The translations under genes were made by a program, and so were the position numbers. Below, one piece after another: positions 7,191 through 14,700 of a DNA stretch of 31,158 nt (position 1 is the first letter of the stretch; each line of letters begins with the position of its first letter). The notes under the pieces were generated by a model. The model made no database searches. It was not told where the DNA came from and saw nothing but the letters and a program-made list of their open reading frames with translations. This stretch comes from Candidatus Treponema excrementipullorum (GTDB lineage Bacteria > Spirochaetota > Spirochaetia > Treponematales > Treponemataceae), in assembly GCA_018883625.1 (NCBI GenBank), contig JAHLFV010000207.1, positions 1-31,158 of the forward strand, in the 5' to 3' direction.

Positions 7191-8369
7191 ATGATGAAAG
7201 AAGTTATTGAAGCACATGTGCAAGAGTATGGAAAAACTCCCGACGTTTTGGTTTCTGCACCGGGACGGTTTCACCTGATTGGAGAACATACGTGGTTTTG
7301 CAAAGATAAGACTTTATCCATGGCTGTGGATTTCCCCATCTATATTGCTATTTCTGCCCGGGAGGATTTATCGGCGCGGTTTTATTTTGTCCAAATGGGT
7401 GAACGAAAGAGAAGTAATTTATCAAGTTTGAAATTCCGTAAAGAGGACAGATGGGCTAATGCGTTAAAGGCTATTTTTTACGGCTTTACTTCCGGTGGTT
7501 TTTCTCTGTGCGGTGTCGATGTGACCGTGTGGTCTGAAATTTTGCCGTCTGCCGGTTTTGGTATAACAACGGCAATGAAAGTCGGTATAGCTGTGGGATT
7601 AAAAAAACTGTGTTCAGTTCCTTGTTCTGATGTACAGTTATTGCAAGTAATAGAACGGGGGAATAAATTATTTTTGGGTGTAGGCAATTACATTGCAGAT
7701 ATTTACGCAGCCATGTATGCCCAACCGGGAAGCTGTATTTTAACGGATCACGCTACCGGGGAATATGATATATTACCCTTTAATTTTGAGGATGTTAGCA
7801 TTTTGTTAACAGATGCCAGAGTGCCCCGAATTACGGTGTGGGATGAATCTACCATCGCAGAACCTGCAAATGTTTTGCTTCTAGGTGAATTGAAAGAGAG
7901 AAAGAGTCACGTGTACGGAGGTTGGCAATATGAAGAGTCCGATACGGAAGTGAATGAAGTTCTTTCTGTTGTGAATGAAGATATGCGCCGGCACATGAAG
8001 TGTATCATGTTAGAGCATAAATATGTTTTGGAGGCTGTTTCTGCTCTGCAAAAAAATGATTTTGCCCGTTTTTGTAAGACTATCAGCCGATCCCATGACG
8101 GATTGCGTGATTTATATTTGATTTCATGTCCGGAAATAGATTGGCTCGTAAAACGTGTTCAGGATTTTGATATGACTACCGTCAGAAACCCTAACGGTTG
8201 TTCCCGCATTACCGGGAAGGGATTCGGTCGCTGTACTTATACGATTTTAAAAACAAGAGATGTTCCCCTGTACAAAGAAAAACTGACAGAATACGAGCGG
8301 ATTTTTGGTTTTCATCCCTCATGTTATGAAGTAAAGCCTGCCGGTGGGGTACATTTATGCGAATTTTAA
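7191..8369 (+). CDS. GHMP kinase of the galactokinase family with altered sugar-site motif
   Basis: The GHMP-kinase layout of galactokinase is clear in this 392-aa protein. The N-terminal signature reads SAPGRFHLIGEHTWF (23-36). A P-loop-like motif lies at about 119-132 (PSAGFGITTAMKVG). The probable catalytic acid is Asp170 in NYIADIYAAM. A GalK-like SHDGLRDLYLISCPEIDWLV stretch follows, and the C-terminal motif is GKGFGRCTYTIL. It departs from true GalK in three places: Trp35 replaces the galactose-binding Asp of GEHTD, ITTA replaces the SSSA of motif 2, and Ile replaces the Gln of the MDQ motif. The phosphoryl-transfer machinery thus looks kept while the substrate may not be galactose. I chose ATG 7191 rather than TTG 7158 from promoter position; ATG 7194 is also possible. 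The 3' end overlaps surE by 13 nt. Confidence 0.82.
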   Translation: MMKEVIEAHVQEYGKTPDVLVSAPGRFHLIGEHTWFCKDKTLSMAVDFPIYIAISAREDLSARFYFVQMGERKRSNLSSLKFRKEDRWANALKAIFYGFTSGGFSLCGVDVTVWSEILPSAGFGITTAMKVGIAVGLKKLCSVPCSDVQLLQVIERGNKLFLGVGNYIADIYAAMYAQPGSCILTDHATGEYDILPFNFEDVSILLTDARVPRITVWDESTIAEPANVLLLGELKERKSHVYGGWQYEESDTEVNEVLSVVNEDMRRHMKCIMLEHKYVLEAVSALQKNDFARFCKTISRSHDGLRDLYLISCPEIDWLVKRVQDFDMTTVRNPNGCSRITGKGFGRCTYTILKTRDVPLYKEKLTEYERIFGFHPSCYEVKPAGGVHLCEF

Positions 8370-9097
8370 TCACCAATGATGACGGCATAAGCGGTACCGG
8401 TCTGATTGAGCTGGCAAAAAACTTGTCGACACATCATGAAGTTTGGGTGATAGCTCCCGATAAAAATCGTTCAGCTATATCTCATGCAATTACCATGACA
8501 GATCCTTTGGGTATTGTAAAAATAAAGGAAAAGTGGTTTAGTTGTAGCGGAGTCCCTGTAGACTGTGTGGTAAGCGGGTTAAAAGCAATATTGCCTATTA
8601 CTCCTGATGTGGTGATTTCCGGAATAAACAAGGGTGCCAATATCGGTACCGATGTTTTGTTTTCTGGTACCTGTTCTGCTGCCCGTCAGGCTGCTTTATA
8701 TGGAATTCCCGGTATAGCTCTCAGTCTTGAAGGAAACGAAAAAGGGCGATGGAATTACAAACCCTTGGCAGAATTTGTCAAAAAAAATATTGATGCACTT
8801 GTGTCTCTGTGTGACAGGGATATTTTTTTAAACGTAAATGCTAAATCCGCAGAAGCTTATCAAGGCTGGCGTATTACCAGTCTTTCAAGACGGAGTTACG
8901 GAGACACAGTTGAAAAATATACTGCACCTGATGGCCGTTTTTATGCTTTTTTTAAAGGAGGTCGTATTGCAACAGATGGTAAACCTGACAGCGATTATAT
9001 AGCAGTAGAAGATGGATTAATTTCTATCAGTCGGGTTTATGCTCAGCCTGTAATTGCCGATGATAAAAGGGGAATGGATTTAGTATTGGATCTATAA
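8357..9097 (+). CDS. surE: 5'/3'-nucleotidase SurE
   Basis: SurE is a metal-dependent phosphatase acting on nucleoside monophosphates and short polyphosphates. The metal ligands are visible: Asp8-Asp9 in ILITNDDG, Ser39 in DKNRSAISHAIT, and Asn95 in SGINKGANIGTDV. The FSGTCSAARQAALYGIPGIALS segment is also typical. At 246 aa it is of normal length. Its ATG lies 13 nt inside the end of the kinase gene in another frame, so it is coupled to it. The four genes from the kinase to the NHL protein form one tight + strand operon. Confidence 0.96.
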   Translation: MRILITNDDGISGTGLIELAKNLSTHHEVWVIAPDKNRSAISHAITMTDPLGIVKIKEKWFSCSGVPVDCVVSGLKAILPITPDVVISGINKGANIGTDVLFSGTCSAARQAALYGIPGIALSLEGNEKGRWNYKPLAEFVKKNIDALVSLCDRDIFLNVNAKSAEAYQGWRITSLSRRSYGDTVEKYTAPDGRFYAFFKGGRIATDGKPDSDYIAVEDGLISISRVYAQPVIADDKRGMDLVLDL

Positions 9098-9113
9098 CCT
9101 TTAAGGATAGGGA

Positions 9114-9824
9114 ATGAAACAGGATTTATTGGTACAAGGTGTTAAACTCTACAGAAACGGTAAGTACACGGATGCATTAAAATTTTTTCAGTCTTTGTCC
9201 CCCGGTGAAATAAGTGATTTAGACACTGCGTATTTTATAGGTTTATGTTATATGAAACTAAAACGCTATGAAGACGCTTTATTATATTTGGAACAGGTCG
9301 TTACTATAGTGCCGGAAAATGACATAGCTCAAGAGCGTGTGTTGCAGTGTCGCTTGACCTTGGCAATAATTTATACCAATACCGGCAGAATGCGATTAGC
9401 TGAGTTTGAATTAAAAAGTCTTAAGGAAACCGGTTACAAACCGGCAGCGGTTTACTCTGCTATGGCATACATCGCTTGGATGCAAAAAGACTATGATCGG
9501 TGTGTAGAACTGTACGAAAAAGTTTTGGAAGTAGAACCGGATAATATTACTGCCTTAAACGGACTAGGATACGTTTTAGCCTGTCGGAACAAAGATTTAA
9601 CCAGAGCCCTTATGTTATCTAAAAAAGCTTTAGATTTATCTCCCGAATCTGTGGCTTGTCTTGATTCGGTAGGTTGGGTTTATTATAAACTGGGATTAGC
9701 GGAAGAGGCAGCGAGCTTTTTAAAAAAAGCAATTGCTTTGTCACCGGAAAATCAAGAGATACAAAATCATTTACAGACAGTATTGAATCAGAGGAATATA
9801 GCAGACTTAGGAGGACAGAGATGA
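9114..9824 (+). CDS. Cytoplasmic six-TPR protein
   Basis: The 236-aa protein is built almost wholly of tetratricopeptide repeats. Units start near residues 4, 37, 78, 112, 146 and 181, with the W/L-G-Y-A-F-A-P pattern best seen in TAYFIGLCYMKLKRYEDALL, AALNGLGYVLA-like and LDSVGWVYYKLGLAEEAASF stretches. There is no signal peptide or membrane segment, so it should act in the cytoplasm as a protein-binding scaffold. AAGGATAGGG precedes the start. Its stop overlaps the next start in ATGA, linking it to the secreted NHL protein, which also begins with a TPR region; they may serve one complex. The function is unknown. Confidence 0.85.
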   Translation: MKQDLLVQGVKLYRNGKYTDALKFFQSLSPGEISDLDTAYFIGLCYMKLKRYEDALLYLEQVVTIVPENDIAQERVLQCRLTLAIIYTNTGRMRLAEFELKSLKETGYKPAAVYSAMAYIAWMQKDYDRCVELYEKVLEVEPDNITALNGLGYVLACRNKDLTRALMLSKKALDLSPESVACLDSVGWVYYKLGLAEEAASFLKKAIALSPENQEIQNHLQTVLNQRNIADLGGQR

Positions 9825-11875
9825 AAAAAATTCGTTCTTGTATAATTTTTATTATTATTGCAGTGTTTTTGGGAACATCTTTGTTTTCTTCAACCTTTGA
9901 ATCTGTAACAACGGAAACAGCAGATACCCTCTTTGCAGAAGAAGAATTTCGACGGGGTGTACAAGCTTACAATCGAGGCGCTTTTAACGATGCCGTGTTG
10001 CTTTTTGAAAATGCCTTGTCCTATTTGCCTACAGAAAATTTAATTTTGGATTGGCTGGGAAGAGCATATTATCGTTCCGGTATGGAAGATGCTGCATTAA
10101 AGTATTGGCAGTATGCTTCTGATGCAGGTTATGGCGGACTTTTGTTGGAAAATCGCATAGAAATCGTTCGGGAACGACGTTTGACAGACAAACAGGAGAT
10201 ATCTTCTACGGAATATGCAGAAGCCGGGGTTTTTAAGGGAAAAATCGGGGAAGATTATCTTTTCAGTCAGCCGGCCTCCATACTACCTAATCCCGACGGA
10301 ACCAGTTGGTTTTTGGCCTACGGTACCAATGAATTACTGTTGATTGATGTAAACGGTTTAATTACAAAACGAATTCATGGTCCTTTAGAAGGTTTTAACC
10401 GTCCTATGGATATTGTAAGACGCAGTGATGGGACTTTGTTTGTAAGCGAATTTGCCGCAGATAGGATTTCTGTATTGGATGCTAAAGGAAATTATTTAGG
10501 ATATATCGGGGGACGAGGCGTTAAATTGGGAGAACTGGTTGGTCCTCAATACATGGCTTTGGATTCCTCTGAAAACTTATATGTAACTGATTTTGGAAAC
10601 GCCAGAGTGGTGGTTTTTGACAAAGACGGAAATCCCCTTTATGATTTTGGAAAAAAACAGGGAACCTTTCCCGGTTTTAAAGCTCCCGGCGGTATAGCTA
10701 TTTTTTCCGATGTAGTGTATGTTGCAGATGCCTTTACAGGAGCTATTTATTCTTTTGACAGAGCCGGAAACTACACCGGTATTCTTGTTCCTGAGGGGTC
10801 TTTTGAACGGCCTGAAGCTATAAAGGTGAGTGGTGATTATCTGATAGTCAGCGATCAAAGTCGGGTTTGTACTGTCAGTTTGGCAACGGGACGTATCTTT
10901 GAAAATGCAAAAACCGGCGGAGCACCTTCCAGACTGCTGTGTGCTGTGCCGGATGCCAACGGAAATTTATTGGTAAGTAATTTTAAATCAAATGAAATAG
11001 TTGTTATGTCTGAGATGTCCGAATTGGTAGGAGGGCTTTTTGTCCAAATTGAACGGGTATATGCAGACAATTTTCCCGAAGTTGTGGTGGAATTGAAAGT
11101 TGAAAATAGGTTCCGCCAACCGGTGGTAGGACTGAAGGAAGAAAATTTTTACTTAACAGAAAACAGTAGACCGGTTTTGGATCAGCGTTTGTTGGGAGCT
11201 GCAGCCTCCAATGAAGTTGCAGATGTTACTGTTGTGTTGGATAGATCTTCTGAGACAGCTCTGTATGACGAAGCTTTGGAATCTGCTCTTTTGGAAATTG
11301 CACAAATTATGCAGGGAAAGGGTACTTTGCGGGTTGTATCTGCAAGTAATGTTCCTGTTATAGAATATGAAGGTTCTCCGGCTAATCTGGGTGATTTTAC
11401 GGTTGAAGCTTTAAAAGCTCCCGTCAGTGATACATGTGCATTGGATTTGGCTTTAAGATTGTCTGCCAACGGTTTGATAAACGGTGAGAAAAAACGTTCG
11501 GTTATATTACTGACAGGTTCAACTTCCGTTGCTGATAATGCCTTCGATACATACGGTCTTTCTGCCTTATCTGCTTATTATAACAACAACTCAATCAGTT
11601 TATATACTGTAAACTTGAGTCAAAATGCCTTACCTGCAGAAATAAGTTACCTGACAGATTCTACAACAGGAGACTCTATGTATGTGTATCGTCCGGCAGG
11701 TCTTGATGAATTGATGCAGGAAATTATAGGTACACCTAACGGCATGTATCAGTTGTCATATACGTCATCTTTACCAACTGATTTTGGTCGGGAATATTTG
11801 CCTGTAGAAGCAGAAGCCTATTTGTTAAACCGTTCCGGTCGGGATGAAGTTGGATACTTTGCACCGTTAGAATGA
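9821..11875 (+). CDS. Secreted TPR / NHL-propeller / VWA-like multidomain protein
   Basis: This is an envelope or periplasmic protein of 684 aa with a signal peptide (MKKIRSCIIFIIIAVFLG, cut near residues 24-28). Residues about 45-110 are TPR-like (FRRGVQAYNRGAFNDAVLLF; ILDWLGRAYYRSGMEDAALK). Residues about 140-400 form an NHL-type beta-propeller, with repeats such as FNRPMDIVRRSDGTLFVSEF, PQYMALDSSENLYVTDFGNA and APGGIAIFSDVVYVADA. Then comes a strand-rich linker (VVVELKVENRFRQPVVGLKEENFYL) and a von Willebrand A-like domain at about 465-650 (VTVVLDRSSET, RSVILLTGSTSVADNAF). The MIDAS start is DRSSE rather than DxSxS, so metal binding may be weak or absent. It overlaps the TPR gene by 4 nt. 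It ends 11 nt from a convergent gene with no terminator visible between. The biological role is unknown; surface or periplasmic protein binding is the natural inference. Confidence 0.83.
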   Translation: MKKIRSCIIFIIIAVFLGTSLFSSTFESVTTETADTLFAEEEFRRGVQAYNRGAFNDAVLLFENALSYLPTENLILDWLGRAYYRSGMEDAALKYWQYASDAGYGGLLLENRIEIVRERRLTDKQEISSTEYAEAGVFKGKIGEDYLFSQPASILPNPDGTSWFLAYGTNELLLIDVNGLITKRIHGPLEGFNRPMDIVRRSDGTLFVSEFAADRISVLDAKGNYLGYIGGRGVKLGELVGPQYMALDSSENLYVTDFGNARVVVFDKDGNPLYDFGKKQGTFPGFKAPGGIAIFSDVVYVADAFTGAIYSFDRAGNYTGILVPEGSFERPEAIKVSGDYLIVSDQSRVCTVSLATGRIFENAKTGGAPSRLLCAVPDANGNLLVSNFKSNEIVVMSEMSELVGGLFVQIERVYADNFPEVVVELKVENRFRQPVVGLKEENFYLTENSRPVLDQRLLGAAASNEVADVTVVLDRSSETALYDEALESALLEIAQIMQGKGTLRVVSASNVPVIEYEGSPANLGDFTVEALKAPVSDTCALDLALRLSANGLINGEKKRSVILLTGSTSVADNAFDTYGLSALSAYYNNNSISLYTVNLSQNALPAEISYLTDSTTGDSMYVYRPAGLDELMQEIIGTPNGMYQLSYTSSLPTDFGREYLPVEAEAYLLNRSGRDEVGYFAPLE

Positions 11876-11886
11876 CACAGTCCGTA

Positions 11887-12744
11887 TTATTCTTTCAGTA
11901 ATTTTTTATATGTGGTATCTATCCCTAAAGCTCCTAAGGGAGCGGTGATGATAATTCCCAATACGGCTACTGAAAGTATGATAGGGCCACAAGGTAGACC
12001 TAGAGACAGAGGAACAGAACCAATGGCGGCTTGTACCGTGGCTTTAGGCATATAGGCAATAACACAGAATAGGCGTTCTTTAAGAGTTAGAGGGGTTTTT
12101 AAGAGACACAACAAAACTCCTAAGGCTCTGAAAAATAAGGCTATAAAAATTAGAATGATAGCGGGTATTCCGGCTCTGAGGGTGTATCGTATATCTACGG
12201 CTGCTCCCACCAATACAAAGAGAATCAATTCGGCTACAATCCACAATTTTCCGAATTTTTCAGACAATCGTTTTGAAACCTTATCGATACATTTTGTTTT
12301 CAGCAGTACCGCCATACTGATTACAGCCAATAAACCGGACATTGATACAATAGGAGCAGAACGTGTTTCAAGCTCTAATAGTAAAAAGGACACAGAAAGA
12401 AGAATAATAACTTTTGTGCTGTTTCTTATGTGATGTCTGCGATGATAGGTAGTTTCAAAGAGTGATGCGAGGAAAAAGCCTGAGACAATTCCCAAAAGAA
12501 TGCCTAAAACTATTGATACCGGTATGCCAATAAAATCAGAAAGAGAGGCATGACCTCCCTGAACCATGGTAACAAAGGTAGAAAAAAGCACAATTACAAA
12601 AACATCATCACAGGAAGCTCCCGCCATAATAAGTTGCGGTATTCCGGTGGCAATCATTCCGATTATTCGTGGTAATTTCAATTTTTGGCAGAGGGTTGCA
12701 AAAAAAAGTCCTAGCAAGAAAATATAAGCAAGAGATGTTAACAT
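11887..12744 (-). CDS. CPA-type cation/proton antiporter with apparent in-frame internal deletion
   Basis: The sequence belongs to the monovalent cation:proton antiporter (Na+/H+ exchanger) fold, of the kind often placed under fluoride riboswitches. The N-terminal helix reads LLGLFFATLCQKLKLPRIIG and runs straight into PQLIMAGASCDDVFVIVLFSTF at about residue 36. In full-length relatives, as I remember them, about 110-120 residues lie between these segments, including the ILTRAGL helix and the TSPAVVVPRM segment. The protein is 285 aa where about 400 is usual. The rest, from the Asp-Asp helix (AGASCDDV) to the end, is collinear and intact, including FVLVGAAVDIR and MPKATVQAAIG. The frame is open across the junction. 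A strong GGGAGG site precedes the ATG. Transport is doubtful because roughly TM2-TM4 are missing. Confidence 0.8.
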   Translation of the reverse strand: MLTSLAYIFLLGLFFATLCQKLKLPRIIGMIATGIPQLIMAGASCDDVFVIVLFSTFVTMVQGGHASLSDFIGIPVSIVLGILLGIVSGFFLASLFETTYHRRHHIRNSTKVIILLSVSFLLLELETRSAPIVSMSGLLAVISMAVLLKTKCIDKVSKRLSEKFGKLWIVAELILFVLVGAAVDIRYTLRAGIPAIILIFIALFFRALGVLLCLLKTPLTLKERLFCVIAYMPKATVQAAIGSVPLSLGLPCGPIILSVAVLGIIITAPLGALGIDTTYKKLLKE

Positions 12745-12827
12745 AGATCCTCCCTAAAGGTATCTTAAAAAGACGTTGAATAAAAGTATTTTCTTGTGCA
12801 GAAATCTTTTAGATTGTCTTTAGAGAT

Positions 12828-12876
12828 AAAAAAAGACTTCTGCACCAAGTACAAAACTTTGCACTTTACAGAAGTC
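12828..12876 (-). terminator. Terminator platform of the fluoride riboswitch
   Basis: On the minus strand, GACTTCTG (12869-12876) pairs perfectly with CAGAAGTC (12835-12842). An inner AAGT/ACTT stem adds to the hairpin, and seven T residues follow (12828-12834). The 5' arm is also the 3' strand of the aptamer pseudoknot, so ligand binding and terminator formation should be mutually exclusive. It lies 84 nt upstream of the antiporter start. Confidence 0.9.
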
Positions 12877-12941
12877 ATCAGCGTAAAAGCAGTTTCGACA
12901 CAATACTTTAACATCGTGTCGGGGGAGAACCTCATTCCCTG
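12869..12941 (-). promoter_or_regulatory. Fluoride riboswitch (crcB motif) aptamer
   Basis: Read on the minus strand, the leader has the parts of the crcB-motif aptamer in order. GGGAATGAGGTTCTCCC (12923-12939) forms the first stem-loop with the conserved ATG-A-GG loop. An optional hairpin follows (CGACAC/GTGTCG, 12896-12921), then AAACTGC (12889-12895), then ACGCTGATGACTTCTG (12869-12884) with the hallmark GCTGATGAC. Loop bases GAGGT can pair with ACTTC to form the pseudoknot. The arrangement and terminator overlap match the Bacillus cereus and Thermotoga petrophila examples from memory. One deviation is an A in place of the usual G before the loop ATG, giving a 9-nt loop. Fluoride should switch the downstream antiporter on. 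Confidence 0.86.
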
Positions 12942-12990
12942 AAAATGTGTACCGGAAAATGACAAAAACCATTCACCGTTATGTATGGCC

Positions 12991-13018
12991 ATAGTAAAAA
13001 AATGAAATGTTTTGTCAA
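12991..13018 (-). promoter_or_regulatory. Promoter of the riboswitch-antiporter transcript
   Basis: On the minus strand: TTGACA (13013-13018), a 16-nt spacer and TACTAT (12991-12996). It overlaps the last codon of the methyltransferase gene. Transcription would begin near 12984, about 45 nt before the aptamer, so the leader is about 240 nt long. Confidence 0.6.
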
Positions 13019-13968
13019 GGACTGTAGAGATGCTGACCTTGCACCGTCAGTGTATTTCGTTCCCAAAAAACACCTTGATTGTATCCTTGAATATCTTTAT
13101 CTTGCTCTGCCATCTCCAACCGTTTTTCTGTCCACACGCAGTATTGAGGATTTTGTTCTATGCCCACATAGTGTCTGTTCAGTTTTTTTGCCACAACGCT
13201 GACGGTGCCGGAACCTAAAAAGGGGTCAAAAACAATGTCTCCCGGATTCGAACTTGCCAACATTATTTTTGCTATGAGTTTTTCCGGTTTTTGGGTGGGA
13301 TGGGCTGTGTTTTCTGCCATGGACCAAAAGGGTATAGTTATGTCGTCCCAAAAATTTGAGGGACAGGTGTTTCTGTAGTTTCCCTGCTCTGTTTTCTGCC
13401 AATCTTTAGGTTTACCGTCTACTTTGTAGGGGGCAATGACTTTTTTTCTTATTTTAACAGCATCAAGATTAAAGGTGTAGTTGTCAGATTTGGTGGCAAA
13501 CCAAATATCCTCCATGCCGTTTTTCCAGTTTGCAGCAGCTCCCCGTCCTTTTTCTCGCTGCCAGGTAATGCGATTTCTCACAATACAAAGTTCTTGCAAT
13601 ACACTGCCGATGATAAGACTTGTTTCCCAGTCGCAACACACGTAAAGAGAACCGGTATCTTTTAGAAGGGCAGTTGTCAGAGTAAGCCATGCTTCCGTAT
13701 AAGATCTGTATTCTCCCTGTTTCTTTTTGGAAAATGTATTACCGTGAAAGGCTTTTGTCAGATTATAAGGTGGATCTGCTATAATCAAATCCACAGAATG
13801 AGGAGGAAGATGCCTCATTATTTGGAAACTATCTCCTAAAAGAGTTTTATCTAAAACGTAATCGAGGCTGTTTTGATAAGAATCTAGTGTAATACATCGG
13901 GAAAGATACGTCTGTCCTTCTTCCACAGAAAGATCGATAGTTTTGTTTTTCGAAGATTTTTCTTTCAA
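13015..13968 (-). CDS. Orphan beta-class DNA amino-methyltransferase (probably N6-adenine)
   Basis: A site-specific DNA methyltransferase using S-adenosylmethionine. The catalytic motif IV DPPY is at residues 65-68 (DLIIADPPYNLTKAF). The SAM-binding motif I comes after it, at 248-255 (VFDPFLGSGT), preceded by HPTQKPEKLIAKIM. This order (IV before I, with the target-recognition region between) defines the beta class. DPPY favours N6-adenine over N4-cytosine. The recognition sequence cannot be read off. No restriction endonuclease gene is adjacent, so it is an orphan or belongs to a decayed system. The start is TTG at 13968, supported by AGGAG 6 nt upstream. It has its own near-consensus promoter overlapped by a perfect inverted repeat. 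Confidence 0.88.
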   Translation of the reverse strand: MKEKSSKNKTIDLSVEEGQTYLSRCITLDSYQNSLDYVLDKTLLGDSFQIMRHLPPHSVDLIIADPPYNLTKAFHGNTFSKKKQGEYRSYTEAWLTLTTALLKDTGSLYVCCDWETSLIIGSVLQELCIVRNRITWQREKGRGAAANWKNGMEDIWFATKSDNYTFNLDAVKIRKKVIAPYKVDGKPKDWQKTEQGNYRNTCPSNFWDDITIPFWSMAENTAHPTQKPEKLIAKIMLASSNPGDIVFDPFLGSGTVSVVAKKLNRHYVGIEQNPQYCVWTEKRLEMAEQDKDIQGYNQGVFWERNTLTVQGQHLYSP

Positions 13969-14031
13969 ATACTACTCCTATGTTCTGCTCATTGTCAGAT
14001 ATAACGGTATGGATGTATACGGGACAGAAAG

Positions 14032-14060
14032 ATTGTATATTGGCAAGTATAAAATGTCAA
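14032..14060 (-). promoter_or_regulatory. Near-consensus promoter of the methyltransferase gene
   Basis: On the minus strand: TTGACA (14055-14060), a 17-nt spacer and TACAAT (14032-14037). Transcription would begin about 55-60 nt before the TTG start. The -35 lies inside a perfect inverted repeat (14052-14083), so repressor control is plausible. Confidence 0.68.
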
Positions 14061-14083
14061 ACAATGTTTTTTGTTTGACATTT
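14052..14083. repeat. Perfect 11-bp inverted repeat covering the methyltransferase -35
   Basis: AAATGTCAAAC (14052-14062) and GTTTGACATTT (14073-14083) are exact inverted copies around a 10-nt spacer. As DNA, it could be an operator, since it contains the -35 hexamer TTGACA on each strand. As RNA on the minus strand, it is a hairpin followed by only TTTTAT, which could also weakly end transcription of the broken gene upstream. Confidence 0.7.
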
Positions 14084-14133
14084 AAGAAATGTTCTTCAAA
14101 AACTTGCACTAGTGTAAAATAATATTAATTGAG

Positions 14134-14700
14134 TCATTTTGTTACTGCATTATTTTTTGTTTCAACAGCAAATTTGTGTTTATACATGGCACTTATCATA
14201 GCAATGCATCCGTTAATACCGATTTTTCCGCTATCTAGGCAGACTTCGTAATTTTCGGATAATGTATCAGCTTGGGCGTATTCCCCGTATCTTTCTACAT
14301 ATTCTTTTGCAAAGCCACTTTCCTGTGCTATTTTTTCTATTAAATCGCTATCATAACAGGGAATCCCCAATTTTGAGGCTACTTCTTTGCCTATCGTTCT
14401 GCCTCCGCTACCGAATTCACGGCTGATAGTAATAATATTATGACAAAAGTGTGGGGTAGAATTTTCTGGTTGTTGTTGTGAAAACTGTTTCTCTAATTTC
14501 TTTTTGAAATGTGAATATAATATCACAGCTAAAAGACAGGAAAGGCTATCAGTAATTGTTTGTACCCACATAAGGCCCGTCACTTCCCAAAAAATATTCA
14601 TGGTGATACTGAAAACAGGAAAGATTATTCCTAACCTAAGAATTGCAAGAATCAAAGAAGTTTTCCACTTCCCAACAGCTTGAAAAATGGAGTTATACAT
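14134..14700 (-). pseudogene. Remnant of a MATE transporter / cytidylate-kinase-like fusion
   Basis: The first about 65 residues (FQAVGKWKTSLILAILRLGI to the LLAVILYSHFKKKLEK segment) match the last two helices of a MATE multidrug exporter. After a polar linker, ITISREFGSGGRTIGKEVAS and LGIPCYDSDLIEKIAQESG are the P-loop and following helix of the cytidylate-kinase-like family. About ten MATE helices are missing upstream; a TAA lies two codons before the ATG and no ribosome site is present. The kinase-like part loses similarity after about YGEYAQADTL and ends in an unrecognised tail, far short of the usual about 200-residue domain. Both ends are thus damaged. Fused MATE/kinase-like proteins exist as far as I recall; here only the junction survives. 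A functional small membrane protein is unlikely. Confidence 0.7.

Noticed and set aside
12765..12992. A 75-codon minus-strand ORF between the methyltransferase and the antiporter
   Set aside because: It runs through the fluoride aptamer, the terminator hairpin and its T-run; the sequence is explained as structured RNA leader and the peptide resembles nothing.
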